From contig NZ_RCZK01000001.1 in assembly GCF_006438955.1 (NCBI RefSeq), forward strand, positions 434,001 to 498,000: 64,000 nt of DNA, in the 5' to 3' direction. This document shows, one piece after another, positions 1 to 8,701 of this stretch. The translations under genes and the position numbers were made by a program. Each line of letters begins with the position of its first letter. Position 1 is the first letter of the stretch. A model generated the notes under the pieces. It was not told where the DNA came from. It did no database searches and saw only the letters and a list, made by a program, of their open reading frames with translations. Source of the stretch: Sphingomonas oligophenolica (GTDB lineage: Bacteria; Pseudomonadota; Alphaproteobacteria; Sphingomonadales; Sphingomonadaceae).

Positions 1-234
1 GCGGTCGCGACGATGGTCCATGCAACGACGACCAAGGCGGTCGATATCGTGCTCGCGGCGCTGTTGCTGCTCGGGTCGGTGACCGGTGCGCAGGTCGGCG
101 CGCGATTCGCGACCAAGGTCCGCCCGGAATATCTGCGCCTCGCGCTCGCGATCCTGGTGCTGCTGGTCGGCCTGCGGATCCTGCTGGGGCTGGTGTGGCG
201 ACCCGATGAACTCTTTTCGATCGAGCTGGCCTGA
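1..234 (+). CDS. TauE/SafE family permease, C-terminal fragment
   Basis: Reading frame 1 is open from the first base to a TGA at 232-234, giving the last 77 residues of a membrane protein whose start lies outside the window. Two hydrophobic helices are visible (about residues 18-38 and 48-70), separated by a short Gly/Ala/Arg stretch (GAQVGARFA). This is typical of the last helices of TauE/SafE (DUF81) sulfite or organosulfonate exporters. The stop overlaps the next start by one base (TGATG), and that gene is a TIGR02186 protein, which commonly accompanies TauE/SafE in alphaproteobacteria. The substrate cannot be told from the fragment. Confidence 0.8.
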   Translation, partial: AVATMVHATTTKAVDIVLAALLLLGSVTGAQVGARFATKVRPEYLRLALAILVLLVGLRILLGLVWRPDELFSIELA

Positions 235-1007
235 TGCGCGCGCGCGCGCTGGCGGCGGCGATGCTGGCCGCGCCGCTGATGATGGCGGCGTCGGCGTCGA
301 AGCCGGTGCTGATCCCCGACGTCAGCCAACGTAACATCGACATCGCCTACAGCTTCACGGGCGCCGAATTGCTGTTGTTCGGCGCGATCCTTTACCCCGG
401 TGGGCGCCAGCCCAAGGGCGAACAGCCGACCGACATCGTCGTCGTGGTCAAGGGCCCGACCCAGTCGATCGTGGTGCGCGAGAAGGAAAAGGTCGCCGGG
501 ATCTGGGTCAACGCCGATCGGCTGCGCTATCGCTCCGCGCCGAGTTTCTACGCGGTCGCCTCGTCGCGCCCGATCGATCAGCTGGTCGACGAGCGGACGC
601 GGGCGATCTACGAACTGGGGCTCGGCAGCCTCCAGTTGTCCCCCGCCTCGAGCGCGGTATCGGATACGCAGGCGCGGTTCCAGCAGGGGCTGGTCGAGCT
701 CAAGCGGCGCGCGGGACTGTATTACGAGGCGCCCCAGGCGGTCGAGATTACCGACGGCGTGCTCTATCGCGCGCGTCTGACGGTGCCTGCGCGGGTGCCG
801 GTGGGCCGGTTCACCGCGGAAACCTTTTTGATCCGCGATGGGCGCGTGCTCGCCGCAGCGGTGCGCGATATCGATATCAGGAAATCGGGGTTCGAGCGGT
901 TCGTCGCGCGCGCTGCCGATCATACGTCGATTCGCTACGGGCTGGTCGCGGTGGCGTTGTCGATCGCGCTCGGCGGCGCGGCGGGCTGGATCGCGCGGCG
1001 GCTGTAA
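234..1007 (+). CDS. TIGR02186 family membrane-anchored protein
   Basis: A 257-residue protein with an N-terminal signal-like segment (about residues 1-22, Ala/Met-rich) and one hydrophobic helix at the extreme C terminus followed by Arg-Arg-Leu. The main domain should therefore be periplasmic and tethered to the inner membrane. Motifs such as FTGAELLLFGAI near residue 45 are characteristic of the TIGR02186 (Alph_Pro_TM) family. The family has no established biochemical role; its conserved position directly after a TauE/SafE permease suggests an accessory part of that exporter. Its ATG overlaps the permease stop, implying translational coupling. Confidence 0.8.
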   Translation: MRARALAAAMLAAPLMMAASASKPVLIPDVSQRNIDIAYSFTGAELLLFGAILYPGGRQPKGEQPTDIVVVVKGPTQSIVVREKEKVAGIWVNADRLRYRSAPSFYAVASSRPIDQLVDERTRAIYELGLGSLQLSPASSAVSDTQARFQQGLVELKRRAGLYYEAPQAVEITDGVLYRARLTVPARVPVGRFTAETFLIRDGRVLAAAVRDIDIRKSGFERFVARAADHTSIRYGLVAVALSIALGGAAGWIARRL

Positions 1008-1074
1008 TTGGCGTTAATTACACGATCTTAACGGGTTTGCGGGCATAGGCAGCAATCGAACGACAGGGGTCGAT

Positions 1075-2754
1075 GTGCCGATGAACGACATGCCCGGAGC
1101 CAGTGCCTTCGTCGGCGCCACGCCGATCGGGGCCGGATTGCCCGCCGATGCGACCGCGGTCGCGGCGATCGGTTGCGTGCTGTCGATCGCGGGATCGAGC
1201 AGCCGTATTCTGCTCAGCCGTACCGAGCTCGACGCGGTCGCGCGGCACCCCGATCCCGTCATCGCCTCGGCGGGACAGGTCGGGGGGCAGGTGAAGATGC
1301 GGGTCGGGTCGGCGTGGCTGATCGCCAACATTCGCAGCCTCAGCCTCGACGACATCGCGGGCGACTGGGTCGCAGCCGACGTCGACTTTCTCGGCGAGGG
1401 CGACGAGGAACGGCTGACCGGCAAGCTCTACAACTTCCGCCGCGGGGTGACGCGCTATCCGATTCCGGGTGCCGACGTCTTTCCGGTCGCGACGCTCGAC
1501 CTCAAGCAAATCTATTCCGCGACCGATCGCCCGCACATTCAGATCGGGATGGTCTATCCGACCCGCGACGTCCGTGCTTCGCTGTATGTCGATGCGATGC
1601 TGGGCAAGCATTTCGCGCTGGTCGGGTCGACCGGCACCGGCAAGTCGACCAGCGCCGCGCTGATTCTCCACAAGATCTGCGACATGGCTCCCGAAGGCCA
1701 TATCGTGATGATCGATCCGCACGGCGAATATGCCGCGGCGTTCGCGGACAGCGGCGCGATCTTCGACGTCACCAATCTGCAAATGCCGTACTGGCTGATG
1801 AATTTCGAAGAACATTGCGAGGTGTTCGTCACCGTGCAGGGTCACGAACGCCAGATCGATAGCGACATCCTCGCCAAATGCCTGCTGATGGCCAAGGCGA
1901 AGAGCCGGATCGGACAGGAGATCGCCAAGCTGACGGTCGATGCGCCGGTACCGTATCTGCTCAGCGACCTGACCAACATCATCGGGCTCGAAATGGGCAA
2001 GATGGATCGCGCGGGCGATACCGCGCCATACCTGCGGCTGAAGACCAAGATCGACGAGATCAAGGCTGACCCGCGCTACGGCTTCATGTTTTCAGGGATG
2101 CTGGTTGCCGACACGATGGCCGATTTCCTGGCCCGGGTGTTCCGGATGCCGGGCGGGGGCCGCCCCATCTCGATCGTCGATGTGTCGGGCGTGCCGTCGG
2201 AGATCACCTCGGTGGTCGTCGGGGTACTGGCGCGGATGACGTTCGATTTCGCGATCTGGTCGCGCAACGAGCCCCAGCGCCCCGTGCTGCTCGTCTGCGA
2301 AGAGGCGCATCGCTATATTCCGAGCGGGCGTGGGACCGATCATTCGTCGGTCGGCCGCATCCTGGGGCGGATCGCGAAGGAAGGCCGCAAATACGGGGTG
2401 AGCCTGGGGCTGATCACGCAGCGGCCGTCCGATCTGGAAGAGGGCGTGCTGTCGCAGTGCGGCACGATCATCGCGATGCGCCTCAACAACGAACGCGACC
2501 AAGCCTTCGTCCGCGCGGCGATGCCGGAGGGCGCCCGCGGGTTCCTCGATTCGATCCCCGCGCTGCGCAACCGCGAATGCATCATCTGCGGCGAAGGCGT
2601 TGCGGTGCCGATCCGGGTGAGCTTCGACGATCTGGCCGAAGACCGTCGTCCGGCGTCGGGCGACCCGCTGTTCACCCAATTGTGGCGCGATAGCGGTGGC
2701 GAAGACGCGATCATCGAGCGCACGATCCGCCGCTGGCGCGCACAGGGCAAATAG
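1075..2754 (+). CDS. HerA-like ATP-binding protein (DUF87 domain)
   Basis: A 559-residue cytoplasmic P-loop ATPase of the HerA/FtsK class. Walker A is GSTGTGKST at about residues 184-192, and a Walker B-like strand RPVLLVCEEAH lies near residue 405. An N-terminal HAS-barrel-like region precedes the ATPase core. HerA proteins are hexameric DNA translocases, in archaea paired with the NurA nuclease, but no NurA-like neighbour is present, so the partner and role here are unknown. The first start in frame is GTG at 1075; an ATG two codons later (1081) is equally plausible. The gene stands alone, between the TIGR02186 gene and a convergent peptidase. Confidence 0.85.
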   Translation: MPMNDMPGASAFVGATPIGAGLPADATAVAAIGCVLSIAGSSSRILLSRTELDAVARHPDPVIASAGQVGGQVKMRVGSAWLIANIRSLSLDDIAGDWVAADVDFLGEGDEERLTGKLYNFRRGVTRYPIPGADVFPVATLDLKQIYSATDRPHIQIGMVYPTRDVRASLYVDAMLGKHFALVGSTGTGKSTSAALILHKICDMAPEGHIVMIDPHGEYAAAFADSGAIFDVTNLQMPYWLMNFEEHCEVFVTVQGHERQIDSDILAKCLLMAKAKSRIGQEIAKLTVDAPVPYLLSDLTNIIGLEMGKMDRAGDTAPYLRLKTKIDEIKADPRYGFMFSGMLVADTMADFLARVFRMPGGGRPISIVDVSGVPSEITSVVVGVLARMTFDFAIWSRNEPQRPVLLVCEEAHRYIPSGRGTDHSSVGRILGRIAKEGRKYGVSLGLITQRPSDLEEGVLSQCGTIIAMRLNNERDQAFVRAAMPEGARGFLDSIPALRNRECIICGEGVAVPIRVSFDDLAEDRRPASGDPLFTQLWRDSGGEDAIIERTIRRWRAQGK

Positions 2755-2836
2755 TCCGAGGTTGAGTTGGCGCTTGCTAGCCGATGGCGCGGTTGAGATT
2801 TAACCGATCTAACATGGTCGCGCCGTTAGCCGCCAA

Positions 2837-4390
2837 TCAGCGCGTGGCGCCGACCTTTACCGCGAGCAGGTGCGCGACCCGTGCCTTGAACGCGCGCAGT
2901 TTCTCGCCCGAGAGCGCGGAGACGGCGGCGAAGCTGATCGAGCGCGGGTTGATCGCCTGGCCGTTCTTCCACACCTCCCAATGGAGATGCGGCCCGGTCG
3001 ACATGCCGGTCGAGCCGACGTAGCCGATCACTTGACCGCGGCTGACGCGCTGACCTTGGCGCACCGCGAAGCGGCTCATATGGCCATAGCCGCTCGCCAG
3101 CCCGCCGCCATGCGCGAGCTTGATGAAATTGCCGTAGCCGCCCGCGCGCCCTGCAAGCTGGACGACACCGTCGAGCACCGCATAGATCGGCGCGCCATAG
3201 GCCGCGCCGATGTCCATCCCCTTGTGCATCCGCATGAAGCCGAGCAGCGGGTGCAGCCGCATCCCGAAGGTCGAGGTAATATGGCCCGCGACCGGCATTC
3301 CCATGAAGCCGCGGCGTTCGGTCTGACCGTTGGCGTCGTACCAGCCGCCGTTGTCGCTGGTGCCGGCGGGGCCGTCCCATTTGACGAGCTGGAGCTTCTT
3401 CGCGCCCTGGTCGATTCCCGCGAAGACGAGCTTGCCAAGCCGGACTTCGCCGGTCGCGGCGCGCTGTTGTTCGACGATCAGGTCGAAACTGTCGGCCGCC
3501 GCGATGTCGCGTCCGATCGACAATTTGGTCGCGAGCGCCTTGATATAGGATTCGACGACGCGCGGCGGCGCACCCGCGGCGCGTGCCGAGCGATAGAGGC
3601 TCGATCCGACCAGGCCCTGGATCCGCAACGGGGTGTTGTCGATCGCGATCGGTTGGCGGGCCATGACGAGTCCGCTGCCCGCGCGGTCGATCGCGAGCGC
3701 GAGGTCGAAACGCGCGCGCAGTGCCAGCGATTCAAGCGGGCGGGCGACGCGCTTGTCGGCACGCCGCCCCAGCGTCAGGTTGATCCGGGTGCCCGATGCG
3801 ATGTCGCCGAGCGCTACCGCCTGCGACACCAGATCGGCGGCGCGGTTCGCGTCGGTATCGCCGACCCCGGCGCGTTCGAGGACGCTGGCGAACCGGTCGC
3901 CGTCGCCCATCGTCGCGCTGAGTTCGATGGTCGGGCGTTCGGGGGCTTCGGCGAGCGGCGCGACTAGATCGTTGGCGGCCATTCGCTTGCCGGTATCGGC
4001 GCCCCAGGCGAGCGGCGCGATTCCCTGCGCGCGCGCCTCGTCCCATTCGCGCCCCTGCAGCGGTGCCGGGACCGCGCCGACAACGGTGCGCCCGACGCCG
4101 GGTGAGAGCATATAGGCGACGGCACACAGCGCGGTGCAGGTGGCCAGGCCGCGCCACCAGTCGCGGCTGCCGATCTGGGTACCGAGATCGGGGGTCCAGT
4201 CGATCCGCGCGAGCGTGTCGAACAGCGATGGCGGCGGCGCAACGACGGCGGCACGTCCAAACCCGGGACGCACGAACGAGCGGGCGGTGGTGCCCCCCGC
4301 GAGTTCCAATCCTGGTTCGTTGCGTAGAAACACGGGCGAAGCCTTACCGTCGTCAGCTCGCCGTATTCCCCCCGGCGCAGGTCGATTCAC
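2837..4390 (-). CDS. M23 family metallopeptidase (peptidoglycan endopeptidase)
   Basis: A 517-residue protein starting at GTG 4390, with one membrane-spanning segment at about residues 80-102 and a long periplasmic middle region. The M23/LytM domain is at the C terminus (about 380-480). It carries the zinc-binding motifs HKGMD near residue 390 and HLHWEV near residue 464, so it should be an active Zn endopeptidase cutting peptidoglycan cross-links. The middle part fits the OapA/LysM-like and barrel sandwich layout of membrane-anchored DD-metallopeptidases such as MepM. It is transcribed convergently with the HerA-like gene. A likely role is cell-wall growth or septum splitting. Confidence 0.88.
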   Translation of the reverse strand: MNRPAPGGIRRADDGKASPVFLRNEPGLELAGGTTARSFVRPGFGRAAVVAPPPSLFDTLARIDWTPDLGTQIGSRDWWRGLATCTALCAVAYMLSPGVGRTVVGAVPAPLQGREWDEARAQGIAPLAWGADTGKRMAANDLVAPLAEAPERPTIELSATMGDGDRFASVLERAGVGDTDANRAADLVSQAVALGDIASGTRINLTLGRRADKRVARPLESLALRARFDLALAIDRAGSGLVMARQPIAIDNTPLRIQGLVGSSLYRSARAAGAPPRVVESYIKALATKLSIGRDIAAADSFDLIVEQQRAATGEVRLGKLVFAGIDQGAKKLQLVKWDGPAGTSDNGGWYDANGQTERRGFMGMPVAGHITSTFGMRLHPLLGFMRMHKGMDIGAAYGAPIYAVLDGVVQLAGRAGGYGNFIKLAHGGGLASGYGHMSRFAVRQGQRVSRGQVIGYVGSTGMSTGPHLHWEVWKNGQAINPRSISFAAVSALSGEKLRAFKARVAHLLAVKVGATR

Positions 4391-4495
4391 TGTGAGGGCA
4401 AGGTGCTAAAGTCAAATTAACCGGCGCGCGCGGCGCGGCCCGCTGCGGCGAACGGTTGCCGGGTCACGGCGGGCGGTTTAATCGAGCGAAAACCA

Positions 4496-7057
4496 ATGTG
4501 TTCGAAGCCGATGTGGATCATTGCGCGGCGCGTCGCGAAGCCCGATGTGGGGTGCATGGCCGTCGCCCCCCCCGTCTCCGCTGACAACGTCACTGCGGTC
4601 CTGGGGCCGACCAATACCGGCAAGACGCATCTCGCGGTCGAACGGATGTGCGCGCATTCGAGCGGGGTGATGGGGTTTCCGCTGCGGCTGCTGGCGCGCG
4701 AGGTCTATGACCGCGTCGTCCGGATCAAAGGCGAACGGCAGGTCGCGCTCGTGACGGGGGAGGAGAAGATCGTCCCCCCCGACGCGCGCTGGTTCCTGTG
4801 TACCGCCGAAAGCATGCCGGATCACGACGCGGCGTTCGTCGCGCTCGACGAAGCGCAATTGGGGGCGGACCCCGAGCGCGGGCATATGTTCACAGACCGG
4901 CTGCTCAACCGGCGCGGGCGCGAGGAGACGATGATCCTGGGGTCGGAGGCGCTGCGCCCGATGATCCGCGCGGTGATTCCCGACGCCGAGATCGTGGCGC
5001 GACCGCGCTTTTCGACGCTTTCCTATGCGGGCGCGAAGAAGATCAGCCGGCTGCCCAAACGCTCCGCGATCGTCGCGTTCAGCGCCGAAGAAGTCTATGC
5101 GGTCGCCGAGATGCTGCGGCGGCTGCGCGGCGGGGCAGCGGTGGTGATGGGCGCGCTTTCCCCGCGGACGCGTAACGCGCAGGTCGCGATGTTCCAGGCG
5201 GGCGAGGTCGATTATCTGGTCGCGACCGATGCGATCGGGATGGGGCTCAACATGGACGTCGCGCATGTCGCGTTCGCGAGCCTGAACAAGTTCGATGGCA
5301 AACGCAGCCGCCGCCTGACCGTCGCCGAGATGGCGCAGATCGCGGGGCGCGCGGGGCGGCACCAGCGCGACGGGACGTTCGGCGCGCTGGTCGAGGAGGG
5401 GCCGGGCGCGTTCCTGCCCGAAGAGGTGCTCGCGATCGAGGAACATCGCTTTCCGCGGATCGAGCAACTGTATTGGCGCGAGGGCGATCCCGACCTGTCG
5501 AGCATCGATGCGCTGATCGCGGATTTGGAGCGCAAGCCGCAGGCCGACGTGCTGCGCGCCGCACCGCAGGCGATCGACCTGGCGGTGCTGAAGCGGCTCG
5601 CCGACGAGCCTGGCGTGCGCGAGCGCGTCCGATCGCCGCAGATGGTCGCGCGGCTGTGGGCGGCGTGCGGATTGCCCGATTTCAGAAAGAGCGGGCTCGA
5701 TCCGCACAGCCGGTTCGTCGCACGCGTCTTCAACTATCTCGCCGAGGGGCCGATTCCGCACCAATGGTTCGCCGACGAGATCGCGCGGCTCGACACCGTG
5801 GTGGGGGATGTCGAAACGCTTAGCGGGCGGATCGCGTCGGTCAGGAGCTGGGCGTATATCGCCAACCGCAAGGACTGGCTCGCCGATTCCGCGCATTGGG
5901 CGGAGCGGACGCGCGAGGTCGAGGAGCGGCTGTCCGACGCGCTCCATGCGGGCCTGACCCAACGGTTCGTCGACAAGCGGACGACTGCGCTGATCCGCAA
6001 GATCGGTGCCGACGCATCAGCGCTGCCGGTGACGATCGGCGAGGCGGGGGAGGTGATGGTCGACGACCATGCGATCGGGCGGCTCGACGGGTTCCGCTTC
6101 ACGGTCGATGCCAGCGCGCGGGCGGGGGATCGACGGCTGTTGCTTGCTGCTGCCGAACGCCATCTGGCGGGCGAACGCGCGGCGCGCGCAGCGGCGCTGA
6201 TCGCAGCGGCGGATGGCGATATCGCGTTCGGGTCGCAGGGGAGCGACGGGGTGGCGATGGTGTGGCGCGGGCATGCGGTCGCGACGCTCGCGGCGGGGCC
6301 GTCGCTGGCGCGACCGCGGTTGATCCTCGACGCCTCGCTCGATTGCCTCGCCAAGCCGATTGCGACGCAGGTGCACGCGCGGATCGAGCGTTGGTTCGCG
6401 GACGGCATGGCGCGGCACGCGCGCGCGCTGGTGTCGCTCGCGGCGATGACGCGCGATGCGGACGCGACCCCCGCGCTGCGCATCGTCGCGGCTGCGATCG
6501 AGGATGGCGCCGGGATCACCGCGCGGCTGCCGCTGCGCGCGTCGGTCGAGGCGCTGTCGGCGGACGAGCGCAAACGGCTGCGGTCGATCGGCATCACCGT
6601 CGGCGCACTCGACCTGTACGACCCGCGGCTGCTGAAACCGGCGGCGCAGGCGTGGCGCGCCGCGCTGCTCGCCGCGCGGGATCGCGAACTGCCGATCGCG
6701 CCCGATGCCGCGACCGTGCTCGCGCGCGGCACCGCAGGAGCAACGCTGGCCGCGGGGTATCGCCCGCTCGCGCGCCAGGCGGTGCGGATCGACCTGGTCG
6801 AACGAATCGCGCGCGGGGTGCATGATGCGCGGCAGGGGCGCGCGCCGTTCGCGCCCGACACCGCGCTCGCGACCTCGATCGGGCTGGAGCCTGCGACGAT
6901 CGAACGCCTGATGGTCGAGCTCGGCTTTCGCAGCGTACAGTCGGACGGCGGCGCGCGCTGGGCGTGGCGGGGTCGCCCGGCGCCGCGGCGGCAGGAGCGC
7001 GAGGCGCCGACGACGGGGGCGTTCGCGGGGCTCGCCGATCTGGTCCGGCATGGCTGA
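4496..7057 (+). CDS. SUV3-like DEAD/DEAH-box RNA helicase
   Basis: An 853-residue superfamily 2 helicase. Walker A is GPTNTGKT near residues 36-44, and the Walker B box is DEAQ near residue 117. The helicase C-terminal domain carries the ATDAIGMGLNM motif, followed by QIAGRAGRH. The combination of GPTNTGKT and DEAQ resembles SUV3, the RNA helicase of the mitochondrial degradosome, which has alphaproteobacterial relatives. The C-terminal third is Ala/Arg-rich and less conserved. The start is uncertain: ATG 4496 or ATG 4556, the latter closer to the conserved region. It overlaps the next gene, an S4 RNA-binding protein, by 8 bases, which supports a role in RNA or ribosome metabolism. Confidence 0.85.
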   Translation: MCSKPMWIIARRVAKPDVGCMAVAPPVSADNVTAVLGPTNTGKTHLAVERMCAHSSGVMGFPLRLLAREVYDRVVRIKGERQVALVTGEEKIVPPDARWFLCTAESMPDHDAAFVALDEAQLGADPERGHMFTDRLLNRRGREETMILGSEALRPMIRAVIPDAEIVARPRFSTLSYAGAKKISRLPKRSAIVAFSAEEVYAVAEMLRRLRGGAAVVMGALSPRTRNAQVAMFQAGEVDYLVATDAIGMGLNMDVAHVAFASLNKFDGKRSRRLTVAEMAQIAGRAGRHQRDGTFGALVEEGPGAFLPEEVLAIEEHRFPRIEQLYWREGDPDLSSIDALIADLERKPQADVLRAAPQAIDLAVLKRLADEPGVRERVRSPQMVARLWAACGLPDFRKSGLDPHSRFVARVFNYLAEGPIPHQWFADEIARLDTVVGDVETLSGRIASVRSWAYIANRKDWLADSAHWAERTREVEERLSDALHAGLTQRFVDKRTTALIRKIGADASALPVTIGEAGEVMVDDHAIGRLDGFRFTVDASARAGDRRLLLAAAERHLAGERAARAAALIAAADGDIAFGSQGSDGVAMVWRGHAVATLAAGPSLARPRLILDASLDCLAKPIATQVHARIERWFADGMARHARALVSLAAMTRDADATPALRIVAAAIEDGAGITARLPLRASVEALSADERKRLRSIGITVGALDLYDPRLLKPAAQAWRAALLAARDRELPIAPDAATVLARGTAGATLAAGYRPLARQAVRIDLVERIARGVHDARQGRAPFAPDTALATSIGLEPATIERLMVELGFRSVQSDGGARWAWRGRPAPRRQEREAPTTGAFAGLADLVRHG

Positions 7058-7364
7058 CGCGCGTGGAGGCGGGGGCGCGGCGATGCGGCTCGACCGGTTC
7101 CTGTGGCACGCACGGTTCGCCACGACGCGGAGCGCCGCGCAGGTGATCGCATGCGAACGGCGACTCAGGATCGACGGACGGACGATCGATCGTGCCGCCG
7201 CGCCGGTCCGCGTCGGCAATATCCTGACCTTCGCGCAGGGGCAGCGAGTCCGCGTCATCCGGATCGAGGCGCTGCCGACCCGGCGTGGCCCCCCGGCCGA
7301 AGCGCGCGGCTGCTATCAGGATCTGATGGTTGAGAACGGCTCGCAGCAAGCGCCGGGTGATTGA
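7050..7364 (+). CDS. RNA-binding S4 domain protein (Hsp15-like)
   Basis: A 104-residue basic protein with an S4 domain near the N terminus (RLDRFLWHARF, then LRIDGRTIDRAAAPVRVGNIL), matching the HslR/Hsp15 family. Hsp15 binds the nascent-chain-bearing 50S subunit in Escherichia coli. The ATG at 7050 lies inside the end of the helicase gene and points to coupled translation. A second ATG at 7083 begins directly at MRLDRF, has a GGAGG about a dozen bases upstream, and may be the true start. The GPPAEAR segment near the C terminus is common in sphingomonad members, to my recollection. Confidence 0.85.
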   Translation: MADARGGGGAAMRLDRFLWHARFATTRSAAQVIACERRLRIDGRTIDRAAAPVRVGNILTFAQGQRVRVIRIEALPTRRGPPAEARGCYQDLMVENGSQQAPGD

Positions 7365-7454
7365 CGAGCCCCATCGTCGGGCATAGCAGCAGGTCGAACA
7401 CGCCGATACCGAACACGCCCACACCGAATACTGCGACAGGGAGCCTTTCGAACC

Positions 7455-7796
7455 ATGACCTATGTCGTCACCGATGCCTGCATCAAGTGCAAGTACATGG
7501 ACTGCGTCGAGGTGTGCCCCGTCGACTGTTTCTACGAGGGCGAAAACATGCTCGTCATCAACCCCAGCGAATGCATCGACTGCGGCGTGTGCGAACCCGA
7601 ATGCCCGGCGGAAGCGATCTTGCCCGATACCGAGAACGGGCTCGAGAAGTGGCTCGAGATCAACACGACCTTTTCCGCGCAATGGCCTAATGTGACCACC
7701 AACAGCAGCCAGACCCCCGCCGATGCCGACGAGCACAAGGGCGAAGAAGACAAATTCGACAAATATTTCAGCCCCGAACCCGGCAAGGGCGACTGA
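7455..7796 (+). CDS. fdxA: seven-iron ferredoxin FdxA
   Basis: A 113-residue ferredoxin with cysteines at 9, 12, 17, 21, 25, 40, 43, 46 and 50. Aligning with Azotobacter ferredoxin I, Cys9, Cys17 and Cys50 would bind a [3Fe-4S] cluster, and Cys21, Cys40, Cys43 and Cys46 a [4Fe-4S] cluster, so both clusters look intact. The C terminus is acidic (EEDKFDKYF), as in other FdxA proteins. It is a cytoplasmic electron carrier of unknown specific partner. It follows the S4-domain gene by 90 bases and has its own AGGGAG ribosome-binding sequence about 12 bases upstream. Confidence 0.95.
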   Translation: MTYVVTDACIKCKYMDCVEVCPVDCFYEGENMLVINPSECIDCGVCEPECPAEAILPDTENGLEKWLEINTTFSAQWPNVTTNSSQTPADADEHKGEEDKFDKYFSPEPGKGD

Positions 7797-8049
7797 ACCG
7801 CGGGTTGCGGTGTCAAGCAGTGGTCCAGCCGGTGGTCGGGTGTGGGCGTTGCGGTGAATCGTGCCGGAGCGGGTCAGCGCGGCTGACTCTTCGCTGGTAA
7901 TTTTGTTTCAAAGCTGTTAAATACGTCCGTGACGGGCGCGGTGAGCGACGCGCCCTGCCGGAGATTCACACCCCATCTCGACACGACGGCTGCCCGTGGT
8001 CCCCCCGACCTCGGCCCGTCACCGTCGGATGCTTGCAGAAAGGCCCCCC

Positions 8050-8583
8050 ATGGCTGCCAAGGCACTGTCCTTCGATGTCGGCGATTTTGTCGTTTACCCC
8101 AAGCACGGCGTCGGCCGCGTGGTCGAACTCCAGAAGCAGGAGATCGCGGGAACCAGCCTCGAACTCTATGTGCTGCGGTTCGAAAAGGAGCGGATGACGC
8201 TCCGCGTGCCGACCAACAAGGCCGAAAGCGTGGGGATGCGCAAGCTGTCGTCGGACAAGACGATGGGCGAGGCGATGGACACGCTGAAGGGCAAGCCCAA
8301 GGTCAAGCGCACGATGTGGTCGCGCCGCGCGCAGGAATATGAAGCCAAGATCAATTCGGGCGATCTCGTGTCGATCGCCGAGGTGGTCCGCGACCTGTTC
8401 CGCGCCGACGACCAGCCCGAGCAGAGCTATTCCGAACGCCAGATCTTCGAGGCCGCGACCAGCCGTCTCGCGCGCGAACTCGGCGCGATGGACGGCACCG
8501 ACGAGCCCGCCGCGCAGGTCAAGATCCTCGAGATACTGAACGCGTCGGCCGCGATCTACAACAAGGACAAGGTGGTCGCCTGA
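8050..8583 (+). CDS. carD: CarD family transcriptional regulator
   Basis: A 177-residue protein whose N-terminal third (FDVGDFVVYPKHGVGRV onward) is the CarD/CdnL RNA polymerase-interacting domain, followed by a helical C-terminal half. CarD/CdnL proteins bind the RNA polymerase beta subunit and stabilise open complexes, and are often needed for rRNA transcription and growth. The ATG at 8050 is preferred because an AGAAAGG precedes it by about 7 bases and the domain begins at once; an upstream in-frame GTG at 7996 would add a non-conserved leader. The gene is monocistronic and ends at a strong intrinsic terminator. Confidence 0.93.
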   Translation: MAAKALSFDVGDFVVYPKHGVGRVVELQKQEIAGTSLELYVLRFEKERMTLRVPTNKAESVGMRKLSSDKTMGEAMDTLKGKPKVKRTMWSRRAQEYEAKINSGDLVSIAEVVRDLFRADDQPEQSYSERQIFEAATSRLARELGAMDGTDEPAAQVKILEILNASAAIYNKDKVVA

Positions 8584-8611
8584 TCGCTGATCGATTGACG
8601 ATCCGATGACG

Positions 8612-8645
8612 AAGGGCGGCCCCCAAGGGGTCGCCCTTTTTCGTT
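8612..8645 (+). terminator. Rho-independent terminator of carD
   Basis: An 11-bp GC-rich stem (AGGGCGGCCCC pairing with GGGGTCGCCCT, one G-T wobble) closes a three-base CAA loop and is followed directly by five T residues. It begins 29 bases after the carD stop codon. Confidence 0.9.
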
Positions 8646-8701
8646 TGCGGCACCCATCGCGGCGGTGTATTAATTCACCAATACACGATGGGAGCCGAAT
8701 C

